Assembly: GCF_034702125.1 (NCBI RefSeq)
Contig: NC_085868.1
Location: 35,942,253 to 36,006,252 of the forward strand
DNA length: 64,000 nucleotides
From: Engraulis encrasicolus
Taxonomy: Eukaryota > Chordata > Actinopteri > Clupeiformes > Engraulidae
Reading direction: 5' to 3'
In this document: positions 13,531 through 25,659 of the stretch, piece by piece
Position numbering within the stretch: the first letter of the stretch is position 1
Layout of the letters: each line of letters starts with the position of its first letter
Notes under the pieces: generated by a model
The model's input: only the letters and a program-made list of their open reading frames with translations
The model's database searches: none
What the model was told of the DNA's origin: nothing
Made by a program: the position numbers and the translations under genes

Positions 13531-15489
13531 TCACGCAGCATTTGGATCCTCCCATGCTGACATCTGACGCAGCAGGGGCACAGCCATCGCCACCCCCAGG
13601 AACTGTAATACACAAGTACAGAGCATTCGACAACGTCAGGCCATGACATGGTGAACGTGAAAGAACACATGCCTAGAGCTCATTTACGTCCCCGTCCCCA
13701 AGTCCTTCTCTACACAGAAAATGGCAACATGAATTGGGGATCAAGACTACTGTTGGCACATCTCTCTCAGCCTTCAAGAAGCAAGTAAAGACTCTTCTCT
13801 TTAGTGACTACAACACTAATGCTTGAGCTGATGTGTATTTCGACATGCCGTTGTAATGCTCACATTACCCTGGACTTGTCAGTACCTGAGAATTATTTTT
13901 TTTAGCCTATTCCAAGATCCTGGTCATTGTAATGGAGGCAGGCGTTTGTTTACATTTTTTTTTTTAAAATCTTGATTTATTCCCAATAACATCCAAAAGG
14001 TTATGCAACATCAGCCAAATGCAATGTAATGCAATGTAATGAAATGTAATGAGTAAGGGGATAAGGGATACTGTACTGTATTTTACAAATACAAATATTA
14101 ATGGCCATGAAAAAACCTTGCTGCGATACCTCTATTCAATTTGGCAGAATATGTAATATATGTAATAATGATAACAATAATAATAGTAATAGTAATAATA
14201 ATAATGATAATAATGTTCAAAGTATGTAGGCTATCAAAAGATTGTAAGAACATGTTTTATTTTCAATGCATGTTTTTGGGTGTTGATATAAACAATTTCA
14301 GTTACAACCATGTATTTCAATGTGTAAGCCATACCGCTATAACAGCCATTCCAAACGTCATTCCAACTGCAACATTGTACGCAGATTCAGGCAGATGGTT
14401 CTTTCTCAGCGCATCTATGATCTTCAGTTTAGACAACACATTTTGTGATTTAATGGGTAGGTAAATACATTATTTATAAGCGCAATGGTTATTTCCTTTA
14501 ATGTGCTGTTAATCAATTATTTATTTACTTTATAATGTTTTCTAAGTATAAACTCTTTTTGCCACAATTTGCAATACATGTCACTTGGAATCTAAAACTG
14601 TGACTATGTTTGTGTATAATTTAAATAATACACAACAACTGTTGATGTTGGTACAGTTGTTGTTGATATGTGTTTGTTATTTAGTATACCCACCTCAGAT
14701 CTGTTCGCCACCAGCACTATACCAGCAATGAAGTAGATCACCACCCCTATAGACACGACAACTGAATACTGAGAAGATTTTTTTTAAAACAAGAGACAAA
14801 ATATACTTGGTTATGATACTTGGTTATGAGTGAATGATGCTGTGATGGAAAAAGGATATTTAAGAAGTATGAAACATAATATAATATTTTCCTTACCACA
14901 ATCAGAGCCCATTTTTTGGTTTTGAAGACACCAAAGAGCCCAATAGAGATAACGACTATTGCTATCCCACCACCAAGAAATGTTTGCAACTTGGATTGAG
15001 CCTATTGGATATACACCTTTGATTAGGTAACATGCTCTAATTCCAGAAATAACAGCAAACCAATGTCATGTCTTACTTGGGAGGAGACTATAAACAACAA
15101 TATTGTAAATTTAAAAAAAAAAAAAAAAAAAAGGAATAGAAAATATAAAGGACAGTTACTTACACCATTGCCCGAAAAAGCTGCAAAAATCCCAATGGCA
15201 AACAGACCCTAAGGGGTTTCACATATTAATTACTGTAACATGGTTCATGATCATTTAATCATGACAGGTCAACAGTTCAGGCAAATCCATTTTGTTTAAT
15301 GTCAACTTGTCATAATGGGTACACGCACAGATTGTGTCCCAATGCATCACCAATATCATCAATAGCTACATGAAAATAATGTGATGTGGTAAATTCAGAT
15401 GTTGTTCCTGGAACAAAATAATGACTTACCAGAAATATTGAGTTGTATGTCACAAACACACCCTTCAAACACTTGTTAACCGGTGCCAT
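13531..15489 (-). CDS. Compact tetraspanin-like four-TM membrane protein, gene B (6 exons)
   Basis: Exons on the minus strand: 15489-15430, 15208-15164, 15001-14897, 14768-14694, 14421-14335 and 13602-13531. All are phase 0 with GT/AG borders, giving 147 aa. It starts M-A-P-V-N-K-C-L, has the TM1 Asn in V-T-Y-N-S, TM2 with S-I-G-L-F-G-V-F, TM3 ending V-L-V-A-N-R-S-E, a loop of about 20 residues, and TM4 of the form V-A-V-G-M-T-F-G-M-A-V-I-A-F-L-G. The tail is RQMSAWEDPNAA. It is the closest relative of gene A, with identical exon lengths except the last. The 272-bp intron between exons 4 and 5 leaves no room for missing large-loop exons, so the short loop is not an annotation gap. It lacks the acidic TM4 residue seen in A. 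Confidence 0.78.
13740..14050 (+). mobile_element. 5'-truncated L2-like LINE 3' fragment
   Basis: Plus-strand frame reads V-G-T-S-L-S-A-F-K-K-Q-V-K-T-L-L-F-S, the usual C-terminus of L2/CR1-type reverse transcriptase proteins. A tail of ATGTA/ATGCA units follows. The flanks (AATTGGGGA and AGTAAGGGGATA) are contiguous at 823-838 in the first duplicate, so it inserted after the duplication. Confidence 0.6.
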
Positions 15490-15704
15490 ATCGAAGTCCA
15501 GTGATGATGGGTTCAGTAAAAGCACTGTACGTCTGAGTGTGAGACAATCACAGGAGGTGAAGATGTTGAGAAGATCACAGATGACCGTCAACTGCTAAAA
15601 AAAGCGCCCTGACTGTTTGTTAAGTAAGTTATCAACCTTGAATACTGTAGGTCTGTTCTGCTTGTGGTTATGCTGAAACTTTCCATGATAGGCTACATTT
15701 TTCA

Positions 15705-15990
15705 TTTGCTCAAACCACAGCGGCTACATTTTGCAGAAGAGACGGGTCTTATTTTGTTCCTCTTTGCACTTGTTTGTTTTTTGCTATTGTTTGTTTTCTT
15801 GCAGCTTCACCCCATATCACCCCAGGGGGGTAAGTGCTTTACATCACCTGCTCATTTATTTTGAAGATTTAATGCTTTAAAGGAAAATACCGGGCTCTTC
15901 CATACAAACCAAGAACCAATAAATAAAAGACTGAGGGTAATAATAGAGAAAAAACACACTATAATTGCAGTCAATCAAGTAAAATGATAA
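15705..15990 (-). promoter_or_regulatory. Conserved upstream block of gene B
   Basis: CTCAAACCACAGCGGC, TTTTCTTGCAGCTTCACCCC and the following ACATACAAACCAAGAACC-type segment align with 4000-4290 upstream of gene A. Confidence 0.4.
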
Positions 15991-16029
15991 TAATATGGGG
16001 TTTCATGCAAGTGTGTAAGATTTCCCTCT

Positions 16030-17040
16030 GCTTCATCACACTGAACAGATTTGAGAAGTGACAATTCGATAGCTTTTGCCAGATTATCATATCAAGTGAA
16101 TAACCAAAAACTTTGACAGCTGTATCCCCCCAATGCCAATGGGATTTCCACATGCTGTTGTTTAAAGTTTTTGAAAGACTTTTTGAGTGTGTGTGAGAGA
16201 GGGAAGGTAGGCAGACATGTTTTAAACAAAGGACCACACCCACAAATAAGAAATAATAATCAATCAATAAATGAAGTGGTTAGGTAGCCAACATGTCGTC
16301 TAGGTTAAAGCCCAAAGTAGAACAGAAAACTGACATGTAACCAGCTTGCTCTTTAACTTAAAGTGTTAGTCAATGCTGTATGTATGTTGTATTGCATATT
16401 GATTATTCACGATTTCCTAAAAGCCCCTATAATTCCATAGTACACTCAGGACTTACTCAAGAGACATACATATCTGAACACAAATCAGCAGACATTTTAC
16501 TTTGCAATGGCCTTATTGAAGTAGATTATCCAAGCTCTCACTGACACTTTAAATGTACATGGAATATTCACTTGATTGATACGAAAATTGAATATTTCAG
16601 TTGGGCTCCTAGGCTTAAATCATTGAGGGCGTCCTAAGGAAGCATCATGCAAAATGTTACGCTTTTGTCAGCTCCGTAACGGTAAGGGCATTTTTCTCCC
16701 GTAACAGACTCCACTATATACTAAGGAATCTCATGTAGGCCCTAACTTTATGTGTAGATTGACTTCATCAAGCAATGTAAAGGAAAGTGATACCCAATAC
16801 CCATGTTTTTTTTTAAAATTTGTATGCCTTTCATGATGTACTGTTTATTCTTATCTGGACCTAAATTCCCATAATGTCATACATTCTGTGTATTTTGTCA
16901 TATCAAGTTTGACTTAATTTAATTGTATGCTGCTATGAGACACCAGAAATCCAGAGACACCTAACACCTATAGTTGCAGCTCCACCACTGGCCTTCTTAC
17001 TTGTGGTTGTGCTGAAACTTCTTCGTGATGCCTTCTGAAT
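16030..17040. other. Spacer without recognised gene
   Basis: The pseudogene of the first duplicate should lie here by synteny, but no exon remnants are visible. The last 60 bp (ACTTGTGGTTG, TTCGTGATGCCTTCTGA) again match 5585-5640. Confidence 0.45.
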
Positions 17041-17319
17041 TTGCTCAAACCACAGCCCCTAAGTTCTGCACGTGAGACTGGCACTATGTTATTTTCCATT
17101 CTGCACTTTCACACGCTACGGTCTAGTTTTCTTGTAGGTACAACCTACCAGCCCCCGTTGGTGAGAAATGTTTTTTTTTTTGTTAAGCATCTGTTCGACA
17201 TTCAGTTTTATTTTCAAGATGTACTAATTGTGCCCAAGGCTAGATGCAGAAAAAATGTCACTGTAACATATGTGAAAGAGTTTGTGTTCACCATGATACA
17301 AGACTTGGAATACAGTAGG

Positions 17320-18155
17320 CAGAGGTGGAACGTAACTAAGTATTTTTACTTCGTTACTGTACTTAAGTATTTTTTTCTGGAATTTGTACTTACTTGAGTA
17401 AAAATAAAAATGCAGACTTTTACTTTTACTCAGTTACATTTTTTGACAATTACTTGTACTTTCTACTCCTTACATTTCTAGAAGAAGACTTGAAGAGCTC
17501 AGATGCAAAACCCCCTAAGTGCCTTTTCAGAAAATAATCTTAATTCATTTTTATTTAATACAAAGCTATCAAAATTACATAGATTTTTATTTTATTTATG
17601 TAACATACCTATAGCTATTTATATGTATTATCAAGTACATGAATGTAAACCAAACCAACAACAGGATTCTCTAAAAATATAGAAGCGCAGGTCTTCAGAA
17701 ATGGAGTTAGGGGGTTTTGCATCTGAACTCTTCACTTTGTTACTAGTTACATCTATCCTAGGTTTTCCTGTTGTGTTTCGTGGATATTTGAGTAGCCTCA
17801 GCTGCGGGCAGGGAGGCGGGACCATGCCCCTCTTCCAAACTGACACCTAGACAGAAAAGATACTTTAAAAAAACATTAACAGGACTCCATAGTCATGTTC
17901 AAATAGAACCGAAACCCGTTGCTGAAACTTGTTCCTACTGGATCAAGTAGGCAGACATAGAGAAAGACAGCCATTGCGCGAGTACGGCCTACTTGTACTT
18001 TTGTACTCTAAAAGTACATTTAATAGTACTTTGGACTTTTACTTAAGTACATTTTAGGTGTACAACTTTTACTTTCACTTGAGTAATTTTTTCGCAGGGA
18101 ACTTCTACTTTTACTTAAGCACACAACTTCAGTAGGCCTACTTCTTCCACCGCTG
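17320..18155. mobile_element. 836-bp non-autonomous hAT element with 8-bp target duplication
   Basis: It begins CAGAGGTGGAAC and ends TTCCACCGCTG. It is flanked on both sides by ACAGTAGG (17312-17319 and 18156-18163), the 8-bp duplication typical of hAT transposition. Interior TTTTACTTAAGTACATTT-type words are palindromic. A second foldback (17485-17740) is nested inside. No transposase is seen. Confidence 0.85.
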
Positions 18156-18259
18156 ACAGTAGGCCTATATAACATAGTAGTAGCACCTGCAGGTCACACT
18201 GCAGTGAAATTATTTTTAAAAAGTTATCCAACAGCTCTCATGAGTCAGAAGATACTGTG

Positions 18260-18545
18260 CGGCAGGGGTCTCAAACTCAACTTCAGAGTGGGCCAACATC
18301 AGAATCTGGGCTGAACTTAGCATTTATTAAAATATGGACTAAAATTGTGCCTATGTGCACATATCTAAAATACTCAAATATACTTAAATCAGGGGTGTCA
18401 AACATAAGGCTTGAAGAATTGCTTGAAGAAGGTCAGTAGACCGAAACGTTGCTGTAAACCATGCAAATGTGAACAGTATGCGGGAGCTTTCTTTTCTTAA
18501 ACATAAGGCCCAGGCCATATGCGGCCTGTCAGATGGTTCAATTCG
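18260..18545. mobile_element. hAT-type MITE interrupted by a small retroposon
   Basis: A hAT-like end (GTGTCAAACATAAGGC) is interrupted at 18412-18498 by a CCGAAACGTT-type insert. The insert is flanked by the 11-bp direct repeat AAACATAAGGC, a LINE-style target duplication. The hAT sequence resumes with GGCCCAGGCCATATGCGGCC. Confidence 0.55.
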
Positions 18546-18898
18546 GCCCCAGACTTGTAGAGAAAGAAAGATGTCCAAAAAAAGTTAATAAATTAAAAAA
18601 AACAGAGGTAGCCTAAATCTAGTGTTACAGTTGCTGAAGATGTCTGAGATGTCAGGTTTTTACTGCTTGTTTTCGCCATTTACTATCAATGATCCCGATA
18701 GGCCTATACTTGCTGTCATCCTCCTTGAGGTGATAGACTAACAATGCAATTGTTGCGATTTTGCCACGTTTTGTAATTACATAACTGGTCCAAATGGCCC
18801 ACTTTAGATGATATTGGCTGTGACCCCTGGACTGAAATGACTTTAACACCCCTTAAATGTAAGAACATTTCACAAACACTCGTTCCCATCATATATGG

Positions 18899-19045
18899 TG
18901 TACGTACAGGGGGACAGGTCGTTTCGTCTAAGGTACTATACGAAACGCCCCATGCCTGATATAAATGGTCCCAAGTTTAATGCGAATGGTCCCCTCTGAA
19001 AAATTCATTAGATGAATCGTCTTGCATTCACGTACAGTATATGAG
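18899..19045. mobile_element. Short copy of the GAATGGTCC terminal repeat family
   Basis: ACGAAACGCCCCATGCC, then GCGAATGGTCCCCTCT and ATGAATCGTCT match 41935-42045 in order and in the same orientation. CGTACA occurs near both ends. It is probably a deletion derivative of the large element described at 27.1-42.0 kb. Confidence 0.45.
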
Positions 19046-19097
19046 TGGGAGAAATCACTACTGATGCATGACACTGGCCTGGGCCCACTTATAATTA

Positions 19098-20846
19098 GAG
19101 GATCAAAAAATGAGAATAAATTCTCTGACTAAGGCACTCCAAATTAAAATGTCTTTATTAATATGACAGGTCCTACATGGACATATTAACGCGTGGGCCT
19201 TGTTTTTAATATGTCCATGTAGGACCTGTCATATTAATAAAGAGTCTTTAAGACATTTTAATTTGGAGTGCCTTAGTCAGAGAATTTATTCTCATTTTTT
19301 GATCCTGGAAGTACTATACCTTGGACTAAAGAGCACCCAAACCCAAGAAGCCAACAAACTACAAACCCCAACTCCGATGAAGTTGGGACGTTTGGTAAAC
19401 AGTGAATAAAATAAAAATGCTATCATTTTCTAAACATTCAATCTATTCATTAGATGGAGAATAGTGAAAAGACAACATATTAAGTGTTAAAACCGAGAAA
19501 AAATATTGTTTTGGGGGACATATGTACTCATTTCTAATTTGATAAATCCAACACGTCTCAAAAGAGTTGGGACGGGGACAATAAATGGCAGCAAATATCG
19601 AGGAAGACTAAAAACAAAAGAAAAGACAACACTTAACAGTTAAATACATTAACCGATGAGATGATTTTATATAAAAAACAGTGTTAATTCCTATCTTGGA
19701 CATGATTTCACCAGCTTAAATGGTGGGTGTATTCCTTGTCATGTTTTGCAATGTTTTCCTTTCTGTAGTGCTTACAGTGTGACAGGTCTTGACCAAAAGC
19801 CCACCATTTTATCACCTGCTGGTCCTTATGATGGAGCCAAACTGTTAAAACATAGTAGAGAATGCAATTTGACCTTACTATGTGGCAGTAATTGAAGATC
19901 TCCCTTCAAAATATAATGCATGAGTGGCTTTTCATGCTGTTTAAAACCCATTTATACCATTCAGCACTGTATTTAACTCTACAGATGAGTGAGAACATCT
20001 TAACCAATGCACTACTGCACCCGCATGCCATCATGGAGGCTGACTTTTGAAGTTAGCACTAACACAAGTTGGATGGTCCATTTTCACTGTAGCACATGAT
20101 GTGCAATGCTCTATTATTGTCAAAAAGAATGGCCTTCTACAACTTCTGCTGACTTCTGTAAGCAAAGGACAGTTTCCCATGTCTTCTGGGTTTATTTCAA
20201 GTGAGCTCAGGTGCTTAGGAGAATGTTACACCCCTGTATCATTTGCACGCATTAGGCATTCTTAATATGGTCAATTTTCAATAGCTCTAGCACTCCAGGA
20301 ATTAGAGTGAGACTACAGCCAATATATATTTCATGGTGTCATGAACCTATACAATGATTTTAGTAAGAAAAATATGTCTTATATACACTCAATTGTGGTA
20401 AATCAAAGGGAATTCAAAAATGTATGTAATAACTATGGTAATTATTCCCTTTGCATCTTTAATTCTGAGTGACTCAGCCTCTCTGTGATGATCTTATACC
20501 TGGACACCTATATTGTCCGTCAGTACAATTCATTTTGAAATGTTCTTCTTTGTTGTTTTATCTTATTTGGATGTTTACTAAATTTCACTGATCCCCGTCC
20601 CAACTCTTTTGAGACGTGTTGGATTTATCAAATTAGAAATGAGTACATATGTCCCCCAAAACAATATTTTTTCTCGGTTTTAACACTTAATATGTTGTCT
20701 TTTCACTATTCTCCATCTAATGAATAGATTGAGTGTTTTGAAAATGATAGCATTTTGATTTTATTCACTGTTTACCAAACGTCCCAACTTCATCGGAGTT
20801 GGGGTTTGTATCTGGATAAGAGCACGCCATACTCCACAAACTGAAA
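19098..20846. mobile_element. Composite insertion flanked by a 15-bp direct repeat
   Basis: GCCCACTTATAATTA occurs at 19083-19097 and 20847-20861, bracketing the whole block. Inside is a foldback, 19100-19307, with arms containing ACTCCAAATTAAAATGTCTT and its inverted copy. Next come a short unrelated stretch and a TIR transposon. The 15-bp duplication suggests LINE-type insertion of a carrier sequence. Confidence 0.55.
19360..20810. mobile_element. Non-autonomous DNA transposon with ~215-bp terminal inverted repeats
   Basis: The left end ACAAACCCCAACTCCGATGA (19361) and its inverted copy at 20590-20810 run for about 215 bp on each side, including TTTGAGACGTGTTGGATTTA. The outermost bases could be a TA duplication. 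The 1-kb interior has no convincing transposase; the 72-codon frame at 20047 lacks family motifs. The superfamily is not identified. Confidence 0.8.
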
Positions 20847-21177
20847 GCCCACTTATAATTACTTTGACGGAAAAAAAAGTCATGTTCATGTCATATTACT
20901 ATATTTTATACTAGGCTATATATTCTACACTATATATACACACTTGTAGTCTGTCATGATGTATGCAATCAAATAGGATCAATTAAATAAAAGTTGGCTA
21001 CATTCTGCTGGCTGTCTTCAGCCTCAAAAAACACAGTAGGCCTGCGTGTTGTCAGTTCTCACCATTTTTACCTCAGCAGACCAATTTGAAGGGTGGAAGG
21101 GAAATCTTTAAGGTCTCACCAAGTATGAAATTAATTGTAGTGAAGAAATGAGACTTAATTAATAGTGTTTTTATATG

Positions 21178-21349
21178 TGTCGCCTTTATTTGAGATAGGA
21201 CAGTGAAGAGCAACAGGAAGCGGATGTGGAGAGAGAGACGAAGTACGGATGGCAAATGACCCAGGCCGTATTCGAACCCTGGGTGCAACCCTTGGGCATA
21301 CAAGCCCAAATGTTGGGGGCTTAGCGTGCTGTGCCGCAGCGCCCCCCAA
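21178..21349 (-). mobile_element. tRNA-derived SINE
   Basis: The minus strand has a tRNA-like head with an A-box-like GCACAGCACGCTAAGCCCC, a long variable-arm-like hairpin, and the B box GGGTTCGAATACGG. A Ser/Leu-type tRNA origin is inferred from the long arm. Relatives are at about 51420-51560 and 62570-62700. Confidence 0.6.
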
Positions 21350-21467
21350 ACAACTCTACTTTTTAATACTTTCTTCCATTTTTTGTGTTACAAGGGAAAA
21401 ACATCAGAACATGAAGTGAATTCACAATATTATAAGCGGTGTGACTGCAGCTGTGTGACAGCATTGT

Positions 21468-21473
21468 TTTATT
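21468..21473 (-). terminator. Polyadenylation signal of gene C
   Basis: AATAAA on the minus strand, about 50 bp past the stop of gene C. Confidence 0.45.
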
Positions 21474-21524
21474 GCAACAACTGCTCAGAAAAAAAAAAAC
21501 GTGTGAATGGAGGCCTTTGACGAG

Positions 21525-23060
21525 TCACACAGCTGCTTGTGTGCACCCGACCTTGTATGTGTTTATGTACATTGGGGATGATGGACTAATGGATGGATGT
21601 CTCTCCTCTCCTGACATTTGACGCAGCAGGGGCACAACCATTAACATCCCCAGGAACTGAAACGCACAGAGCATCCAACAATGTCAGTCCATGATGATTG
21701 AAATGATCATTCCTGTTGATGGACAATCATATGAACAGGGCTCTAAATGAACATCAGCCGACCAGCCAAATATTGGTGAGAATTCAGTCTGGCTTGTAGA
21801 AAAGAAAACTAACTAGGCACTTTGACCCGTTAGTGACTATGTGTTTGGCTGCTGCCACAATGACAATGGGAGTTTAGTCATACTTGAATTATAGGCATGG
21901 AAAAGACTTGCTTTGATTCCAGTTCATGCAATCAGGCAAATTAATAATACAACCACTGTACAACTACTCTGACGCCCCTTATGTTCATGTATTACTTCCA
22001 TAGGTGCGCACAGATAGGGACGAGGAGGTGCTACAGCACCTGCCCCTTTGCCCTACTGGACAAAAAATGCCCTCATTGAAATGTTGTTTTTTTCTCTCTT
22101 TTTTTGTCACAATGTACTGTGGTCCAGGTTGACATGATCATCTAGAAATGCTTGACAATCAGAAGCATGTGATGATAATGCCCGACATAATAAAGGCTCT
22201 ATAGCCTAGGCAGCTGGAAGTTACACCTGACCCCTGCCCCCCCTTTAGACACCTGCCCCCCAAAATGTCTGTGCACGCCACATCACACTCAGTAGACACT
22301 GTTATGTAATTACAATGGAAGACCAAAACAAGCCACAGACATAACGTTGACATAAAACCCTAATGCAGTGGTCTCCAATTATTTTTCTCCAAGGGCCAAA
22401 TTATGTAAATTATGTAGAGCATGTGAGGCTGCGGGCCAAACCAATGTCCCAACCCAAAGAGAATTGAAACAATGTCTGATGTCGGACAGAGAACAGATTT
22501 TCGCTGTTCCGTTTTCCCTTCTTGCCCATGTCTGTTATGAGAAGTTTTAGTAGCCTACCTGAAAATCACACCCATGTATGTTTTCATTTGTTCTGCTTCT
22601 GACCTTATGGCGGGACAAATGTTTGCCATGCCCTGGCCGGATTTGGCCCATAGGCCTGTGATTGGAGACCAATGCTCTATGATACAGGGAAGTGTAAGTG
22701 AGTGGATGTTGGTTGGCTAAGATTAAAAGTAATCTTCACAAGCCTTTTAAATTTTGAGACAGATGACCTATTCTTTGAACAGTTGGTGCATCATCCCATC
22801 ACTGGTAAAAGGAGAGCCACCAAACCAGGATTTAAAAGTGGTTGTAAAATATTATTCATAATTCAGACTGTCATTGAATTTGTAATACATACCGCTGCAA
22901 CAGCCAGTGCAAAGTCGATCCCAACTCCAGCATCATATATGCCATTTAAGAACTTGTGGTGAACTTCGAATTCATCTCCAAGCGTGCCTGCGACCTCATC
23001 CATAACCTTCAGTGAGGAAATATAGATTATTGTTATTATTGTTTTTGTTATTATTATTAT

Positions 23061-23101
<41 letters not shown>

Positions 23102-24238
23102 AGCCTATTATATGATGTTGATATTGTAGTTAGGCTATATCATAATGGTTATATCATTATTGTGTATTGTATTTGTGTTGTAATTCACACCTCAGTTTTG
23201 TTCACTACCATCATTACACCCTCGTACAAACTGTACACCATCCCCAGAGAGACGAGAACTAAATACTGAAAAAGACAAAAAAGATAATTTGTTGGAAACA
23301 CATTTTAGCATAATATTACATTGTTAGTTGATAAGAAACCGATGCATGTATCAGAGTGCAAGTGCACACATACAAGAAAGATATGGCAATCTTAGTCTCG
23401 CTCTTTAAATATTGCAAATGATTAGTTATTTGGGATGGGCGTTTAAAAAGTACAATAATTACATACAAAAATTTCTTTACCAGAATAAGAGCCCATTTCT
23501 GAAGTTTGCGGACACCAAAGATTCCAAGAGAGCTGATACCAATGGTTGCTCCAATGAAAACGAACATATCCCAGGTGAATTCCTGAACAACACAGGCAAA
23601 AACGCTCATTGTTTTCTTTTGGAAAATATCAGAGTAACATGTGAAATGTAACAAGAAACAAGAGGAAACAGTAATGTTTGAGGTAAAGAGGAGATAGAGG
23701 CCGGAAAATTGTTGAAAGTGTACAAAATAGGGAGGCATGGACAATCACTTACAGATACATCTTTGAGAGCTCCAAGAAGTCCCATGAATGCAAGACTCTA
23801 AGGAGATGAACAATCCATAACAAATGTTACTGTATGTAACATCATGTGCATTCATGTCGTACTTAAACCAAAAATTTACTTTTACTTTTCATTTTGACAC
23901 CTCTGCAGAAACAACACATTATGGCAAAAGTGACAGGCATAAATCAACTGTCATAAACATGCTTTACTGTACATGGACTGTACCGGTTCCTCTTACCTAG
24001 GCACCCCCAAAATTAAGTACTAAAGTGTGTGTATGGGGAAAATACTGTGCGGGTACTCAGTCAGAATCCCCTACTGTATGTGCAGATAATGATATTGAAA
24101 CAATGTAGCAAAAATAAATGATAGGCTACATGGTCACCAATTCATGTGTCACCCAGAACAAACAACTAAAATACTTACCAGAAATATTGAGTTATATGTT
24201 GCAAACGTACCCCCCAAACACTTGTTAATCTGTGCCAT
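21525..24238 (-). CDS. Compact tetraspanin-like four-TM membrane protein, gene C (6 exons)
   Basis: Exons on the minus strand: 24238-24179, 23797-23753, 23582-23481, 23265-23191, 23006-22893 and 21656-21525. All are phase 0 with GT/AG borders, giving 175 aa. It starts M-A-Q-I-N-K-C-L, keeps T-Y-N-S in TM1, S-S-L-G-I-F-G-V in TM2, K-W-A-L-I-L before TM3, and A-V-A-A-F-L-G in TM4. It is the most diverged of the three. Exon 2 codes for S-L-A-F-M-G-L-L-G-A-L-K-D-V-S, placing charged residues where A and B have Gly/Asn-Gly. The second loop is 9 residues longer and acidic (M-D-E-V-A-G-T-L-G-D-E-F-E). The C-terminal tail is about 20 residues longer. No CCG motif is present. Confidence 0.75.
22001..22282. 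mobile_element. hAT-type MITE in intron 5 of gene C
   Basis: The end TAGGTGCGCACAGAT is answered by GTCTGTGCACGCC near 22282, with CCTGCCCC-rich subterminal sequence on both sides. Confidence 0.45.
22367..22676. mobile_element. hAT-type MITE (CAGTGGTCTCCAAT ends)
   Basis: CAGTGGTCTCCAATTA at the left and GATTGGAGACCAATG at the right form short inverted termini; GGGCCAAA-type subterminal words are shared. It also lies in intron 5 of gene C. Confidence 0.55.
23047..23101. repeat. ATT/AGT microsatellite in intron 4 of gene C
   Basis: A few ATT units run into about 14 AGT units, the same order as at 4617-4713. Confidence 0.9.
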
Positions 24239-24424
24239 ATTGAAGTCCAGCAGTGATGGCTTCAGGAGAAATACACTATAGGTCTCAGTGTGGAGACGAT
24301 GTCAGATCACAGGCAACTACAGAATCACCCACCAGACCAGACTCACAGGGTAATGCCCTTAACCTTGAGACATGATCTATTCTACAGTACACTTGAGGTT
24401 ACACTGGCACTTTGCCACACCTTC

Positions 24425-24525
24425 TGTATCTGCTGCTCAAACCACAGCCTGCTTGCACTCTTTTAGCTCTTCTTTCCACTGCCTTCATATACTATGGCTT
24501 AGTTTTCTTGCCGTTTTCTTCGCAC
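24425..24525 (-). promoter_or_regulatory. Conserved upstream block of gene C
   Basis: CTGCTCAAACCACAGCC, ATATACTATGGCTTAG and TTTTCTTGCCG match the blocks upstream of A, B and the pseudogene. Position relative to the ATG is about 190-290 bp upstream. Confidence 0.4.
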
Positions 24526-25460
24526 ACAGATACTATTTCATTTAATTGAGATTCAAAAACGTCAATGTGAGAATTCCTTTTTTTAATGTACTATTTGACT
24601 TTTAAAGGCCTTCATGCTTTACAAGTGTTTCACATTGTGTTTGATCCAATCTTTCATTTTCATTGTTTTTGTGTTGTCTATTGAGTTGATGACTTTGTGT
24701 GAATTTTGAGACTCTCTGTGCCTTAAACAGAATTCTCTAGAAGACACAACAAGGGCTCATCTTCCTTCTCCTTTGTTTATCAGGGGATCTGTAATGGCTG
24801 GTTTGCTTTTACATGAGGCCTACTTTGAGTTTCACCTCCTGTACTACACACAACGGTTGGGACCAAGGAGTCAAGTAAAAATGTAATTAATCTGTCCCGA
24901 GTCATCCGATGATTATTTGAGTCATTAGTTGGTGAACGGTGACTCTCCCGACCACTTCCACGGTCCGCTGTCAGCAAACCCCAAATGCAACTTTTGACAG
25001 CGCGGTCCGCTTCGATTGTCGTGGGAAACACTTCTTATACGAAAAATCGTTTTACATACCGTATTCATATTTGTATCAACTGCTGGCATTCCGTGATGAA
25101 AAACATTCTCACAGCGACTTTATTTAAACAGCATTTTTTCATGACTGTGTAGATTTTGAGACAGGCATGCCACAGGCACCACGCAAACGACGTCATCCTA
25201 CATTGCGCCCCTGTAACTGTTTAAGTGTCTAAAATCAAAACAATGTGATTGCAAACTATGTTGCTGTCATGAAATTAAACCTAATTAAACTGTGATGAAA
25301 CATAATTTGTGTGTAGTTTAATTCACAAACGGGGACATTTGTCGTCTGTACGCACTCATCTCTATGCACTTCACTCCGAGGGCAAACATTGGTACTTCAG
25401 CACCGCAGATGCAGAACAGCCGCCCATGCACATGCCCTAGCTCTCCTTCCCTGATCTGGC
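24526..25460. other. Spacer without recognised gene
   Basis: Mixed-composition DNA. The 60-130-codon open frames here have no family motifs and no splice support. I see nothing assignable. Confidence 0.4.
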
Positions 25461-25467
25461 AGAACAT

Positions 25468-25640
<173 letters not shown>

Positions 25641-25659
25641 GTAAAACTGAGCTAACAGT

